Part shown: positions 1-12,000 of the stretch, one piece after another
Position numbering within the stretch: the stretch's first letter is position 1
How the letters are laid out: each line of letters opens with the position of its first letter
DNA from: Nymphaea colorata
Lineage: Eukaryota; Streptophyta; Magnoliopsida; Nymphaeales; Nymphaeaceae
Assembly (NCBI RefSeq): GCF_008831285.2
Contig: NC_045140.1
Location: 23,330,131-23,394,130, forward strand
Direction of reading: 5' to 3'
DNA: 64,000 nt
Translations under genes and position numbers: made by a program
Notes under the pieces: model-generated
The model's input: only the letters and a program-made list of their open reading frames with translations
Told to the model about the DNA's origin: nothing
Databases searched by the model: none

Positions 1-3000
1 TCTTCCTGTCTTCTTCACGAATCCGCACCCAATCCCCAGCTGCAAAACCAAAGGTCACCCTCTCCAATGTTGAGGGATGCAACTTCAACGGATCATGAAG
101 CCCATGAACTCTTACAAGTATGAAACGGTCAGCATCACCATCTGTTTCCATTCCAACTACCATTCCCTCTGGAATATCCATGCTTTCCTGTTTAAATGAA
201 CTTGACTTTCTGGAGCGGACAATATCACCAACTTGAAGTTTATCTTTTCCTAGTAACCAATTAGTGGAATATGCAGTAGCTGGTCTGCCCATGATGGTGG
301 TCTATGTCCAGGGCTAATCCACCCACAGTCACCATATACTGCATTTGGGCTGGTCCAGATTTCAGTGCAAGGAAAACAGGTGGTGAGAGACAGTAGTGCG
401 CATACACGATTGAACTAAAACTTGATCAACATACACACTGGGGAAAGTGGCGTGCTAGGGAATTATAATTATAAATATCTCCATCAGTGAGTTCTCTAAT
501 TACTCTCCAGCTTTTGACATGAAAATCACTTGACCAGGATTGCCGCAAACTATTTCATTTTATCTGATGAGTTTGATAATATAAACAGATGGAAACGTAA
601 ATCGCAATTGTTAATGCTTCACTGACCGGATGAAAGACAATATAAAATCATAACCTACTGACCAGCAATACTCAATTTCTTAAGGAATAGCAGATGACTT
701 GATCTATTGCATTTTATAGTATTAGAATAATAGACACGTGTTCCTTCTCATCATTCCTTTATGTCAGGTCATGTATTGTTTCCCTAAGATGAAATGGTTT
801 TAGGGAATGTGCACTTAGTTAAGTTGGTAACAGAAACAGAAACAGCAGGGTGTTTCTTGAATGAGGTACGTAGATACCTTGAACACTCATCATTAGACAT
901 GCTAGAACATTTTCAGTGGAAAAAAGATTCCCTAGTAAAGTGAACTTTCCACAGAGAACAGAACTCACAGATAAAACTATTAAAAGAAAAGAAGAAAAAG
1001 CAATGTCACTTACTTTTTGAAGGCATGCAAAATATCCCGGATTAGTGGCCTTTTACGCAGGTCATAGTTAAAGCATCCAATGATGACATTTTCAATTGCA
1101 GCAGGCAAGCCACTAGGGATGCTTGGTTTTTCTTGAGTATTCACAACCAGATCATGGATCTCTTCAGAAGATTTCCCTGACCAAGGTCTCACTCCAGTCA
1201 GCATCTCTACAACACTGCAACCAAATCCCCATGAATCGGTCTCAAAGGATATGGGACCCCCTACACCAGGCTCCCATTGTTCAGGAGCCATGTAGTTTGC
1301 TGTTCCAAGCCTTACAGTCATGTCTGAGCTAGGACGTGGAATTCCATAAAGTAGCAGAGGAAGCCCAATATCCCCAATAATTGCTTGGTCGTTTCCATTG
1401 AGAAGAAAATTGGAAGGCTTGAGATTAAGTATCAAGATACCTCTTGAATGCATCTCTAGAACTCCCTGAGCTAAATCAATCCCATACCTGAGGCAATTGT
1501 CTGTATATTAGAAGGGGAAGCGGGAACAGCTCACACTAGAAGTAGGTAAAAGATATCAAGATTAAAAGGTAAAAACAAGGATGCACAACCAGTATATTGT
1601 CAGTTATTACGAAAAAACCAAAATTTTACACTTCTTTTTTTTCTTTTGAATGATTGAGAATTTGCTTTTTGAGGAGGCATTTTACCCCTCCCAGTGAGCC
1701 GTTGGCTACAATGCAGCTCCCTCACAAGAAGGTGCTAACCATAGCTGCTGCCAGGTGACCAAGCACTATAGTGAGTGAGGCCCCCGCTTTGTGTAAGTAG
1801 GAAATGCTTATGGAGAAAAGGTATTGAAGTATGATCTGGGAGCCCAATGTCTGAGAATGAAAGGGCATCTCAGATGAAAATGCAACAATATTACTTCAAG
1901 AAATTAGATGTAAGCAGCATAAGTACTTTTCACCACTACATGTATATTTGTTACTTGAGACCCTCTTGCAGCCATGACAGTCCTAACCAAAGTATGATTT
2001 CAGAGATCTCCTTAAGAGAGGTGCAGATTCATCAGTTTACAAGATAGGGATAAATAAGGAATGTCATTCTCCAGTAAAATATATGGGAAACTGCAGATGA
2101 ACAGTAAACTGCAACACAAAGATCAGTTTTTTTCAGAATACACTACAGCATGTGAGATGCTTGGTTTCCTAAACTAGATACGTTTGAATTCCTGATTTAG
2201 ATGCTGCTCAATCTATACAAAAGAATCCTGTTTGCTCCAATGACAACTGTTAAAATTCCCTAGTGCATGATGAGAAGGGTTTGTATAAGCCTATAAGGTC
2301 CTTGTCAACTATAACCATCAGGAAAGTTCAAGTAATTCCTTGACAAAAATATGCATCTGAGATTCTTGCTTAGACTCTAACAATACTTACTTAAAATGGA
2401 CAGGTATTAAAGTGCAACCATGTATTATAGAGACAGAAAAGGTGAAAGAGCAGTAATCAAAAGCATCTGTTCCTAATTTAGGGTCTATATGTCAAGTACG
2501 ACTTCTATTTTAGTCCTGCGGAATTAATGTTCATTACAGGCACCCAGAAACCACATCACCTCAACACATCTGCAAGAGAAAGCTTGTCTCCTTCGAGTTG
2601 AGCCATTTTGTCTGCTAGTGAACCTTCATAGAACTTCATGATGATGCAAATCTGTCAATAAAGGTATTGAAATCCAACATCAACATATCAAACTTGCAGT
2701 GGAAAAAGCAAATGTTTTCCAATTATGAAGTGTGAAAAATCGACCACTCTGAACCACAAATGTGTCAAACAAGCTATCACCTTTCCACTTTTGATAGAGA
2801 CGCCATGCAGAAAACAGACATCGCTCAGTCCTTGAAGTTTGGAGAAAATATCTTCAAATTTAATCATGAAAGCCTGCATTTGATCTTCTTTGATGGAATT
2901 CAACATTTTCACAGCTACCTCATGATAATTATCATAATCATCGGTAGATTGATGAAGTGTAGCTATCCAGACATCACCAAGAGGTCCTCGCCCAATCCTG

Positions 3001-3146
3001 TGGGTGAGCTTAAGTACACCAGGATCAACCCAAGGGCCAGTTTCATTGGACGTGGACACAACAGTTCTCATGTTGTCAGGATCTCCTTCAAAAAGAACAT
3101 ACTCAAAGGAGTCCGTGGATGGAGATGAACCAACTTGTTCAGCCAT
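1..3146 (-). CDS. KOC1: KOC1-like protein kinase of the chloroplast outer envelope, 5' part (3' end outside window)
   Basis: Coding exons on the minus strand: 3146-2781, 2651-2560, 1487-1014, a possible 24-nt exon 901-878, and 284-1 continuing past the window edge. All introns are GT-AG and phases match. The start MAEQVGSS (3146-3144) lies just after an acceptor at 3157-3156. Seen: glycine loop GRGPLG (residues 52-57), lysine in EVAVKML (K80), DIG in place of DFG (D192), and NYMAPEQW in the activation segment. The catalytic loop reads LNLKPSN, so Asn174 stands where HRD kinases have Asp. The last exon (STNWLLGKDKLQVGDIVRSRK onward) matches the basic region downstream of the kinase in Arabidopsis At4g32250/KOC1, as I remember it. 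KOC1 is reported to phosphorylate components of the plastid protein import machinery and carries a C-terminal membrane anchor; that part is not in the window. Family assignment is confident; the exon junction between 1014 and 284 is not. Confidence 0.88.
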
Positions 3147-4117
3147 CCTTTGCACCTGAGGGAATTGGGTAACGGATTTCAACATCATTTCTACCAAAGT
3201 TAAACAATACTGAAAACTAACATGTTTCAAACATAAGACAGCAATAATAGAATGAATGAACAAAATGGACGCCAAATATTCCACCAAGAAAGATTGCATG
3301 TTGCAGCTACCACCCGTAAAGCATGCTAAAGAGGGAAACGAAGAGAATGAGGGAGAGAAAAGAGAGAGAGAGAGAGAGAGAACAGTTACATCATCAGTTA
3401 TGTACTCGAAAGATAAACCCGGGTATAAGTAAAGAGGTTAGAGAATTCGACAGCTGCTGATTGAAATTATCAGAAAGCTTTTCCCAAACCTACAACCTCC
3501 ACAAGAAGGGCAGGAAAGATGTGAAACTTTAGCTAAGAAACCTCCCTGAAATATGAGACCGTTTAGCAGTAAAATTAAGAAAAACACAGAGGCGGTGCTC
3601 TCCCATTAATTTATATCCTTTAAAGGACTTAGTTCTCCTTAGTGTGTGTGTGTGTGTGTGTGTGCGAGAGAGAGAGAGAAGGCCATTGATAAAAGATGAA
3701 CAAGGTGAGGAAGAAAAGTTGGAGGGAAAATTATTATAAATTCTCACAACTTACTGAATCCTAAGATTAGCGCTCCTGGACAAATCCAAGTCCCAATATC
3801 ATAAACATGACAGTAAATCTATCAGAAGCAACCAAAAATCATATTTTTCACGCAGTAAAATAGCCCATTCGTGCTCTTACAGAACACCACATCCTCCACT
3901 GCGTCAAACACCAACTTCTTCCACTAAGAGAGAATATCGAAATCCATATTCCCGCGACAGTACCCCGATGGTTCCCCATTTTGATTCTCTATCATCTTTT
4001 TTGCTAAGCTCTCATCGCTCTCAAGTACCACCACGGGGAGTAGCAGCAATCTCAGAAAAAGAAACAGACGATAACTTAATGAAAAGTAGAAACTAAACGA
4101 CTCTTCAAGAAGCTTAC

Positions 4118-4232
4118 CTGCCGCAGCTACAGCGACCAAACAACGGACGATCTCGCAAGTTCGAAAGGTCGACGAATTGGAGCAGATCAATCGCGTCTGC
4201 AACTAAAGAAATCACATGATATAGAGAGAGAG
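4118..4232 (-). other. KOC1: 5' UTR exon of the KOC1-like gene (approximate 5' end)
   Basis: A consensus donor (CAG then GTAAGC on the minus strand, at 4118/4117) follows a CT-rich leader. The acceptor immediately upstream of the start codon is at 3157-3156, so a 5' UTR intron of about 960 bp separates leader and start codon. The intron contains a (TG)n/(GA)n microsatellite at 3642-3680 and a (GA)n run at 3352-3381. The 5' end of the leader is a guess based on the CT-rich stretch near 4215-4232. Confidence 0.5.
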
Positions 4233-4386
4233 AAGAGGGGACGGGATCCGTCTTCTGGAAGGAAGAGGGAAAGTGATGTGAGAGTGAGCGAGTTGGGGAT
4301 GGTTTCCCCTTCTCGTCCTTTTTTCTCGTAGATTTCTTTTCTTTTATTTTTGGGTTCTTCCGTTTGTCCGAACCGCTCATTTCTCC

Positions 4387-4392
4387 CACGTG
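4387..4392. promoter_or_regulatory. G-box (CACGTG) upstream of the KOC1-like gene
   Basis: A palindromic CACGTG lies about 150-170 bp upstream of the presumed leader of the KOC1-like gene. G-boxes bind bHLH and bZIP factors (for example PIF and HY5 classes) in light- and stress-responsive plant promoters. A role here is inference from position and motif only. Confidence 0.4.
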
Positions 4393-5454
4393 TTGCGTCC
4401 CACGGCGACATGGTGGTGGACATGAAGGCCTTTGATAAGAAACCTAAACAACATATTTTTAGAAAAGCATAATTTACTTAACGGTATTTTTACTCCATAA
4501 ATTAAATAAATAAAAATTTATTATTCTTATACAACGGTTTCTTAAAATATAAAAAAAAATTGAAACATTTGGAACTCAGGTTGAATTGATATGCAAAATA
4601 ATTCTAAAGCTGAAATACTACAATGGTTCTTGTAATTGGATATTCGATTCCAACTTGAATGAATTGAAGCAGTTAAATTCCATTTTTAAAAAACAAAACA
4701 CACAAATCAATTACAGCATAAGATTTTTCTTACCAGAACGGGGTGTGCAAACTTTCCAATGTGGTTTTGGATCCTTCTGTTGGCATATGGATCTGGCAAT
4801 GGATCGAATTGGGCAATATTCGAATAGTAAGTTTTAGGTACTTCCTATTCATACCCCTTTGGAAATTGACATCCCTAGTTGTATTCATTCGGCCAAGTTT
4901 GGATGCCTTTCAAGTTAGAATGTAATGAATTTCATGATTTGACATCAAGAAGTGGATTGGTGTTCGGTCCAATAAAAATAATGGTTGTGTCCAACACTCG
5001 ACATAAAATCCAAAGAAAGTCATTAGTCCAATTCGGCAGCGGGGAAGAAAGTCTGGTTCCTACCTTTTCGAGAGAGAAAGAGGTTAATCCTATCGCTTGA
5101 GTGAAGGTTGAAGCCTCCCCCCTCTCGGCTCATCCCCCTAAGGTCTGGCTGCTTTGAGTCTCAGGTAGGTACCACCGCTATGCATTGTTTGCATATCGAT
5201 GTTCTTTTTCTAGGCTTAAAATGAGAGCAGGTTGTTTGTTATGTTCTTCAATAAAAGAGCATGAAAAAAAGAGCGCCCCCAATCCACGCGCAGCACTGCG
5301 TGAGATACATGGATGGAGGGCGACTCTTTCCATGTTTTATGGTGCACACCCGAAGCGCCTCTCTTAAAAATGCCAAGTATACATAACAATAACTATATAA
5401 GACCGAAAAACTAGATCTATGTACTACAAGATCATTCACACAATACGACCACTG

Positions 5455-5645
5455 TGCAAGCAGGCAGCACAGGGCGGAGCCAAGGGCCTTGCCCTCCTCC
5501 CTGAAAAACATTTTTCTTACATGTAAATTAAAAAAAAATATTTATCTTACATAATTTTTTTGAATAATTATATTTTAACCCTTGTTAAAATTTTGAAACT
5601 ATAATTTTAGCCCACCCTCATGCAACATTTCTAGCTCTGCCCTTG
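5455..5645 (-). repeat. Dispersed repeat, copy A of an inverted pair with 44138-44318
   Basis: Read on the minus strand it starts GGGCAGAGCTAGAAATG, continues through ATAGTTTCAAAATTTTAA and a T/A-rich core, and ends AGGGCAAGGCCCTTGGCTC. The plus strand at 44138-44318 reads GAGCTAGGAATTTTTAG, ATAGTTTCAAAATTTTAA, a similar AT core and AGGCCAAGGCCCCTGCCGC. This is clearly one family in opposite orientations. No coding capacity and no long terminal inverted repeat are visible, so the class is unknown. Confidence 0.55.
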
Positions 5646-6249
5646 CACCTCCATAGCGATGGTACAAGCTTCAATGACAGGGGTTGTGCTCTAAAAGACA
5701 TATTTTTCCCTAAAGAGGCTACAAAACGTTTTCCACCTTCCATTAATTGATTTCAAGTGCCCTTCAATAGCAAATCTTTGGGCGCTTCTCCAACTATAGA
5801 GGGAAGTGTTGCCACCATGATCGACTGTAGTTGCTCAACCAATCTCAAACAGTCACTTTCGCATAGCAGGAAAGTTTGGAATGAAGTGGTGTTAATGCAT
5901 CATAATGGTAAGAAATATCTAGTTTGGCCACTTTGTGTGTGTGGGGTAAGGACTATTCCTACTTAGCCTTATATTGTCGCTTATTGGTTTGTATTGCTAG
6001 GGATGGCATTGGGCTAGGCCGAGCTGGGCCACCAACCAACTTGTAGAGGCCTTGCAAGCCCTATTGGCCTTTGATTGAGCCGAGCCACACCAGCCCAAGT
6101 TAAATTAAGCCCCCAAGTACACATGGGGGCCTTCGCCCACCCTTATGCATTGGTTTAGTTTTTTGTTTTTTGTTTTAAATTAAAAAACGATCAAGCTATC
6201 TTGCCTTCATAATTCTGAAATACGTTGCTGCCAACAATGCATTTTTAAC

Positions 6250-6365
6250 TTAGGTATTGCACTCCACCACTTAAAATGTTGAGGTATATTACTTACAGTA
6301 ATCGAACTAGGGACCTGCCTCTTTACAAGCTCCTAGCCTAACCAACTACACTATACTCAACAACA
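6250..6365 (-). mobile_element. tRNA-derived SINE head (candidate)
   Basis: On the minus strand the segment contains an A-box-like TAGTGTAGTTGGTTAGG and, at roughly tRNA spacing, a B-box-like AGTTCGATTAC, with a tRNA-like arm arrangement between them. There is no complete acceptor stem, so it is not a functional tRNA gene. An internal RNA polymerase III promoter of this kind is the hallmark of tRNA-derived SINEs. The 3' body and poly(A) end are not clear. Confidence 0.4.
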
Positions 6366-8856
6366 TTTAAAAGGAAAACATTCACACTAGAGTTCTGGAT
6401 ATCATTTAACCGTTAAGGAAATGCAACATTTACACTACATGCTTAATCAAAACCACAATTATCATGCACAAAAACAAAAATACCTAAAAGCACGTTTGAT
6501 TGTGTGTAAACACTCTATTTTAGGTAACCTAGCTCCTATGCACCATGCTAGTGCATGAATTTTCGTGTTCTGATATGATTAATGACTAAAATACTCTTAA
6601 TTTACACTAAAAAATTTGTTGTATAGAAAAAAATGAAAATGAAAAGACAATAAAAAGACTACAAAGGGCATTCATTTTTAACAAATTACCAAAATGTTCT
6701 TCCCTCTTTTACTACGTACTGTGCGCACAATGCACACAACGTTTTCTCCAATACAATGCCTAACAATAGGGAGGCACAACATATCATCCTTAAAGGTTCA
6801 TTAGCCGCTTCTATGTTATTGAAAGATGCATAGTTTGGCTAAATATAGATGTTTGTTTTCGTTATATGCAAAGGAGAATGAAATACGGTTCGCATATTGT
6901 AAAAAATGACACGTTTTATTTATGAAATTATAGAAGGAATATCAAACATACACATAGCTTGTTTCAAGGGACATAATGTAGGTAGTCGGGCAAACAAGAT
7001 GGTAAGAACACAACTATCTGTTTGACTCCCACTAGATACTATTGGATCCAAATGAGTGGAATGCAGTAATGAGGTAAATGTGTATGCCCCATCTTTTTAG
7101 ACTATGACTAGTTGTAGAGGCACCTTCATTATCCAAACATGCACATAATTCTCAATCGATAATTGGTCACCAAATTAGAAGCCAAACCTTCATTCCTGCT
7201 TCTCCAAACTGGATCTGGACCACCATTAAGATCCAAACAAAGAACACCTTGTGCATGGCGAAAAAGAAAGAAATAAAGAAAGAAGAGGGGGAAAAAAGAA
7301 GAAGGGGAAAGAAATCTGATTCTGTCAAAGCTCATCTTTTAATTGAAGCTGTTGAAAAAAGAAAAAGATGTATGGATATGACGGGTAGAAAATTAACTAA
7401 ATTCTAAGCTCTTTCTTGAAAAGGCGTGCTACATTGAGGTTCAGGCAGTTCAAAGATTTTTGTTTATGATGTTTTTGGTCAGTTTGGCAAGTTCTAGGCA
7501 CAGTTGGCCCATCTAAGACTCTACATAAAAAAATCGTTGAGTCTTTGATTCGTGACTCTGCTAGTCGATTTGGATAACTCACATTGATTCCTTCCTTTCT
7601 CATGATTTTTTATGTTGAAAACTGCTTAAAGTCGAATAAAATAGACATATTCGCTACTTGGTCATTTGCACCAAACTGATGATTCTCAGTTCCCAAGTCA
7701 AGTCAAGTTATTTTTATAATCTCCGACTTCAAATTATATAAATAAATTGAACAGTGTTTTTTCTTTCCTTTCAAATTATATTAATAGTACTACTTTTCTA
7801 AATATTGCAGCATTTGCTGAGATTTTGTCATCTAATTCAAATTTGTGATGAACTATATATTTCGAGTGAGTATGATATATTTATATAAAAATAACATTGT
7901 TTCAAAAAAATAACATCCACAAGAATGGAACTGACAATAAGCTTTCACACTTTCAACGTGTGACTGCTACGCCATTGTATTTATTTAATGCAGAAACAAA
8001 AGGAAAAGAAGTGGCGCTGAAGATTCGTCTCTAGATCTAAACTGTTCATCAATTTATGATTCTGTTCTCTCGGTTTTGTCTGCGAGCTTCAATGAGTTTC
8101 AACGTTCAAATTCACTTTCGAATGTCTGTTTGAGTTCAACGAGCAATCCCAGAAAGGAACACCACAAGTACCGAGAGATCATGCCAAGGAAAACACCACA
8201 AGTTCCGAGAGATCCGGGTCAGGAGAGACTACAAGTTCCAATAAATCCAACGTAAACGCTTTAATAAAAACGGATAAAATATACGACTGCATTTGACTGC
8301 AAATCCAGTAGAATTACCTCAAAGACCCGAATTCAAAATCTGAATCCAATGTCAAAAAGTCCAGATCCAAATAGGAACCCTACCCCACAATATTCATTAT
8401 TTTGGAATCCGCTGCGTCTGAACCGAGTCTTATAAGCCTCTATCCATATATTTTTTTCTCAAACGATGAAGTCGATTGATAAAACGATCCCAACAAGTCT
8501 GGATTCAGAAAAATGTGCATCAAATCTGGATCCATCTTAAATCCGATTTCATTTAGTATTATCACATACCCAATTGGGAATTTGCCCGAGAGCAAACATC
8601 CAAACCCGAGGTTTGGATCCAGATAAAACACACATTCGGAAGGCAAAAGGATTCGTTTGGTTTTCTTAATCCAGAGCCGATCAATTAGGATTGAATCGAT
8701 GCGCGAAACCAGAACCAAATCCGACCCGTCTGCGTCCTAGGAGGCTAGGAGCAAAGTTTGAAAGACCTTGACCATTTACGGGAAATTAGTAATATTGTAA
8801 CCCTTAATAAAAAATATGGGGACACATTGGGGGTGTCAGAGAAATAATTATCTGAA

Positions 8857-8866
8857 TATATACATA
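8857..8866 (+). promoter_or_regulatory. Possible TATA element of the APT gene
   Basis: TATATACATA lies about 185 bp upstream of the APT start codon, in an AT-rich stretch just before a GC-richer leader. Position and composition suggest a core promoter, but the match to TATAAATA is imperfect and no initiator is obvious. Confidence 0.3.
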
Positions 8867-9049
8867 AAGAAACCCCTGCACGGAACCCGCCAGTCGGAGA
8901 GAATTTCCAGGGGATTCATTTCGTTCTATTTTTGCGAGGGAATTCCTTTTTCAGGAACCCCTTCCCTCCATCGGCCTCTCCGGAGAGGAATAGACAGAGA
9001 GCGCGAGATCGAGGCTTTCCTTCTTCCAGGTTGCTACCCGAGCTCCTAA

Positions 9050-12000
9050 ATGTTGGCCGATGGCGATCCTCGTCTTCAGACCATCTCCGATGCGATCAGA
9101 GTCATTCCTCACTTCCCCAAGCCAGGTCCTCTGCTTCTCTTCGATTAGTCTTCTTCGGTTCTTTCTTTCCGCTTGTCTCCTTCTGCTTGCGGCCAGTTCA
9201 CCGTGCTTCATTTTTGCTCTCTCATGGATCTTGTGCGTTTTTTTGGTGTCTCTTTGACAGGAATCATGTTTCAGGATATCACTACGCTGCTCCTCCGGCC
9301 GAAAGCTTTCAGGAACGCTGTCGATCTCTTTGTCGACCGGTATAAAGACATGAACATCTCTGTCGTTGCTGGTATCTCGCTTTCCTTTTCTCTGAAGTTC
9401 CTTGCTGAAAATGCTGTTCTTTCTCCCGCTTCCTGGCTTAGCTTTTCCTTTCCCGTCAAAGATGACTGTGTGTCGTCGACGTCCTTACCTTCCGATAAAG
9501 TGCGAAACAGTGAAAGTCATCGGGTTTTCAGAATGGCAGCTCGAATATGTGCCTGTATATATCTTAACTGGAAGAATGAATGGTGGATCAATTTGCATGC
9601 TTAGTTTTGTTGCCGAGAAGTTCGTTACTAGACGGCACTCGAATGATCTCACTGTCTTTGATAATTATTTTCAAATAAAACGGACTTGCATGGATGCATG
9701 AAATGCATCCTGGCTTTCATCTTTGAGCAGTCGGAGACTGATAAGTTTAACATTCAGTAATCTGCGTTGTTTGTGGGACGGTGTGTTTGCATGCGTTGGC
9801 TAAACGGGCCGACTTTTGCATTGAACCATTTGCGAGTGCGCTATAGTCGTTCCGAATACTGAGAGTGGATTAAACTCGAAAAAAAGTTCCTCATGCGGAG
9901 TTATATTAATTTGTAAATTAAGACAAACAAGTCTCCGGGTCTGGTTTATGTCAGGAAAAGTGTGTCAAAGGGGCCAGAACAGGGACATTCTGATCCTTAG
10001 ATCCCACCTTTTAACTTCCACTTGACAGTGAGAAGTAAGCTTGTAGTATGAACATTGAAGCAGTAATGCCTCTGACTACAAGAAGAGAAGGGCAAGCAAT
10101 AGGTGCTATGCAACCTCCGATGGAATTGGAAACATTTGCTTTGAACATCGTTCAGGCTTGCCTTAGAGTATGATGAATGACATCAAATGCCAGACTCATG
10201 AAAAAGGTTTGAAGAGGATGGGCGCAAAAGGCCAAAGACTGCCTCTATATCTTTATAGACATATTCACAAATTATCCAGTCCACAAGACAGCCTCTATAT
10301 CTTTGTAGACATATTCACAAATTATCCAGTCCAACTGCTGGAAAAATCCATAGGGAAGCTGAAAATATTGCGCTATAAATAGCTCCAATTGGTCACATGC
10401 ACATACATGTATAAATGGAAGAGTGGCTATAATAGCTGCATCTAGTATGTGTTGCCTATTTGCATGCATCTGCATGCCTGAGGATACACTTTTTTCTTAA
10501 GCAATTTAGTGACCTTGTTGGAACTTATGCATCGTACGAATCCCATCATTTGCCTTGAGAAGTTTCTTGAGTGATATACCAATTACCAAATGACATTCTA
10601 ATAGGAAAACACGTATTTTACTGTGTTGATAGCAACTTCTGCTCTTAATTTAGTTAAAAATTTGAATTACATTATAGGGTTTTTCTGTAAGCATGTTATT
10701 AATGTGTAGTGGTATTTTGCCGTGAGCCCATCCATTCATGGTGATTGTGCTCTTTGTTTTGTTTGGACTTTGGAGTGAAATAATTATTGTACAAAAATGA
10801 TGCTAGTTGATTATTGACATTTTTTACTTGCAGGCATTGAAGCTAGGGGGTTTATCTTTGGCCCTTCAATTGCTTTAGCTCTGGGTGCTAAGTTTGTACC
10901 ATTGCGAAAACCGAAGAAATTGCCAGGTAACTATCTTCTGATGCGATGCATAATTTGGTGCACTAGTTTTAGATCTGGACTATGTATGTTTGAAGGCAAA
11001 TCCATGATAGTTGCAATTGGACTAGTGTTATAAATCAAGTCACAGTCGCAACTTAAACAGTATTGTGATTGACATGGTAGTCTACAGATTATTTTTACCT
11101 TTTAACTAAATTTACATTCATTTCCTGCTTTGTGTTGCCTGTAATGAAGTATTATTTATAAACCTGAAAAGCATATTAGACATTTATTAAATGGATTTAT
11201 CCTTTCGCTTAGTTTCCCATTACTGCTGCTAGAAAAGTGCTGCTTTGCCTCTTCCCATATATTATTGGTACCTTGTCATTCGGCAAGTTATTTGGGTCAA
11301 CTTCTCTTTGCTGAAAATATGAACAAAGAGTCGTTAGTCGGTGGAAGTTGTTTCTTACAAGTTCAACATGTACCTTTATATGGCTTCTTGAAATTTCCTA
11401 ACAAAGATTGAGCTCTGAGAATATACTTTTCTTCATGGGAATATTTTTGCACTTGTTTTCATTTGATCCCATTAAATTGCTGATTGAATTGCTTATCTCT
11501 GCATGCAGATTGTTTTCTAACTTACTTGAAACCAAATGATTAGGTGAAGTCATTTCAGAGGAATATGTTCTTGAATACGGAAATGATTGTCTTGAGATGC
11601 ATGTTGGCGCTGTTCAGCCAGGTGAACGTGTATTGGTGATTGATGATTTGGTGGCAACTGGTGGGACACTTGGTGCAGCTATAAGACTACTAGGCAGGCA
11701 TCTCTTGACTTGTAACCATGCAAGTAGACATATATTAGTATAACTGGTAAACTATGCCTGGAATCTATGACTAAGCTACGGAGTGGAATTACTCAATGAT
11801 TCAATCATCAAGTATATCTGCAATTTACTTGCACTAAGCTATTATATTTGGTTCTGTTGACCTAATTCTATGCATACGTTTGTCAACTTTTGGTTTGTCC
11901 TCCTTTTCAAACCTTGCGGTTCTTACATGTTTGTCAAATATGTTGGTTTTCGTTATGTGATTCAGTTAAAGACTTCTAAACTTTCTTCTTTTCTGGCTCT

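Larger units (their letters stand above)
4440..8850. other. Intergenic region between KOC1-like and APT genes, repeat remnants only
   Basis: No gene is supported in this 4.4 kb between the two divergently transcribed genes. Open frames here are short, carry no family motif and lack splice structure. It contains a dispersed repeat (5455-5645), a GGCC-rich stretch around 6001-6125, and a tRNA-like SINE head (6250-6365). The rest is AT-rich with no feature I can name. Confidence 0.6.

Noticed and set aside
340-560. A minus-strand open stretch in the KOC1-like intron (SWRVIRELTDGDIYNYNSLA).
   Set aside because: It is about 60 codons, follows a stop, has no fitting splice sites and does not match the KOC1 linker; chance is enough to explain it.
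8932-9345. A 137-codon plus-strand frame at the 5' end of APT.
   Set aside because: It crosses APT exon 1 in the wrong frame and reads through intron 1.
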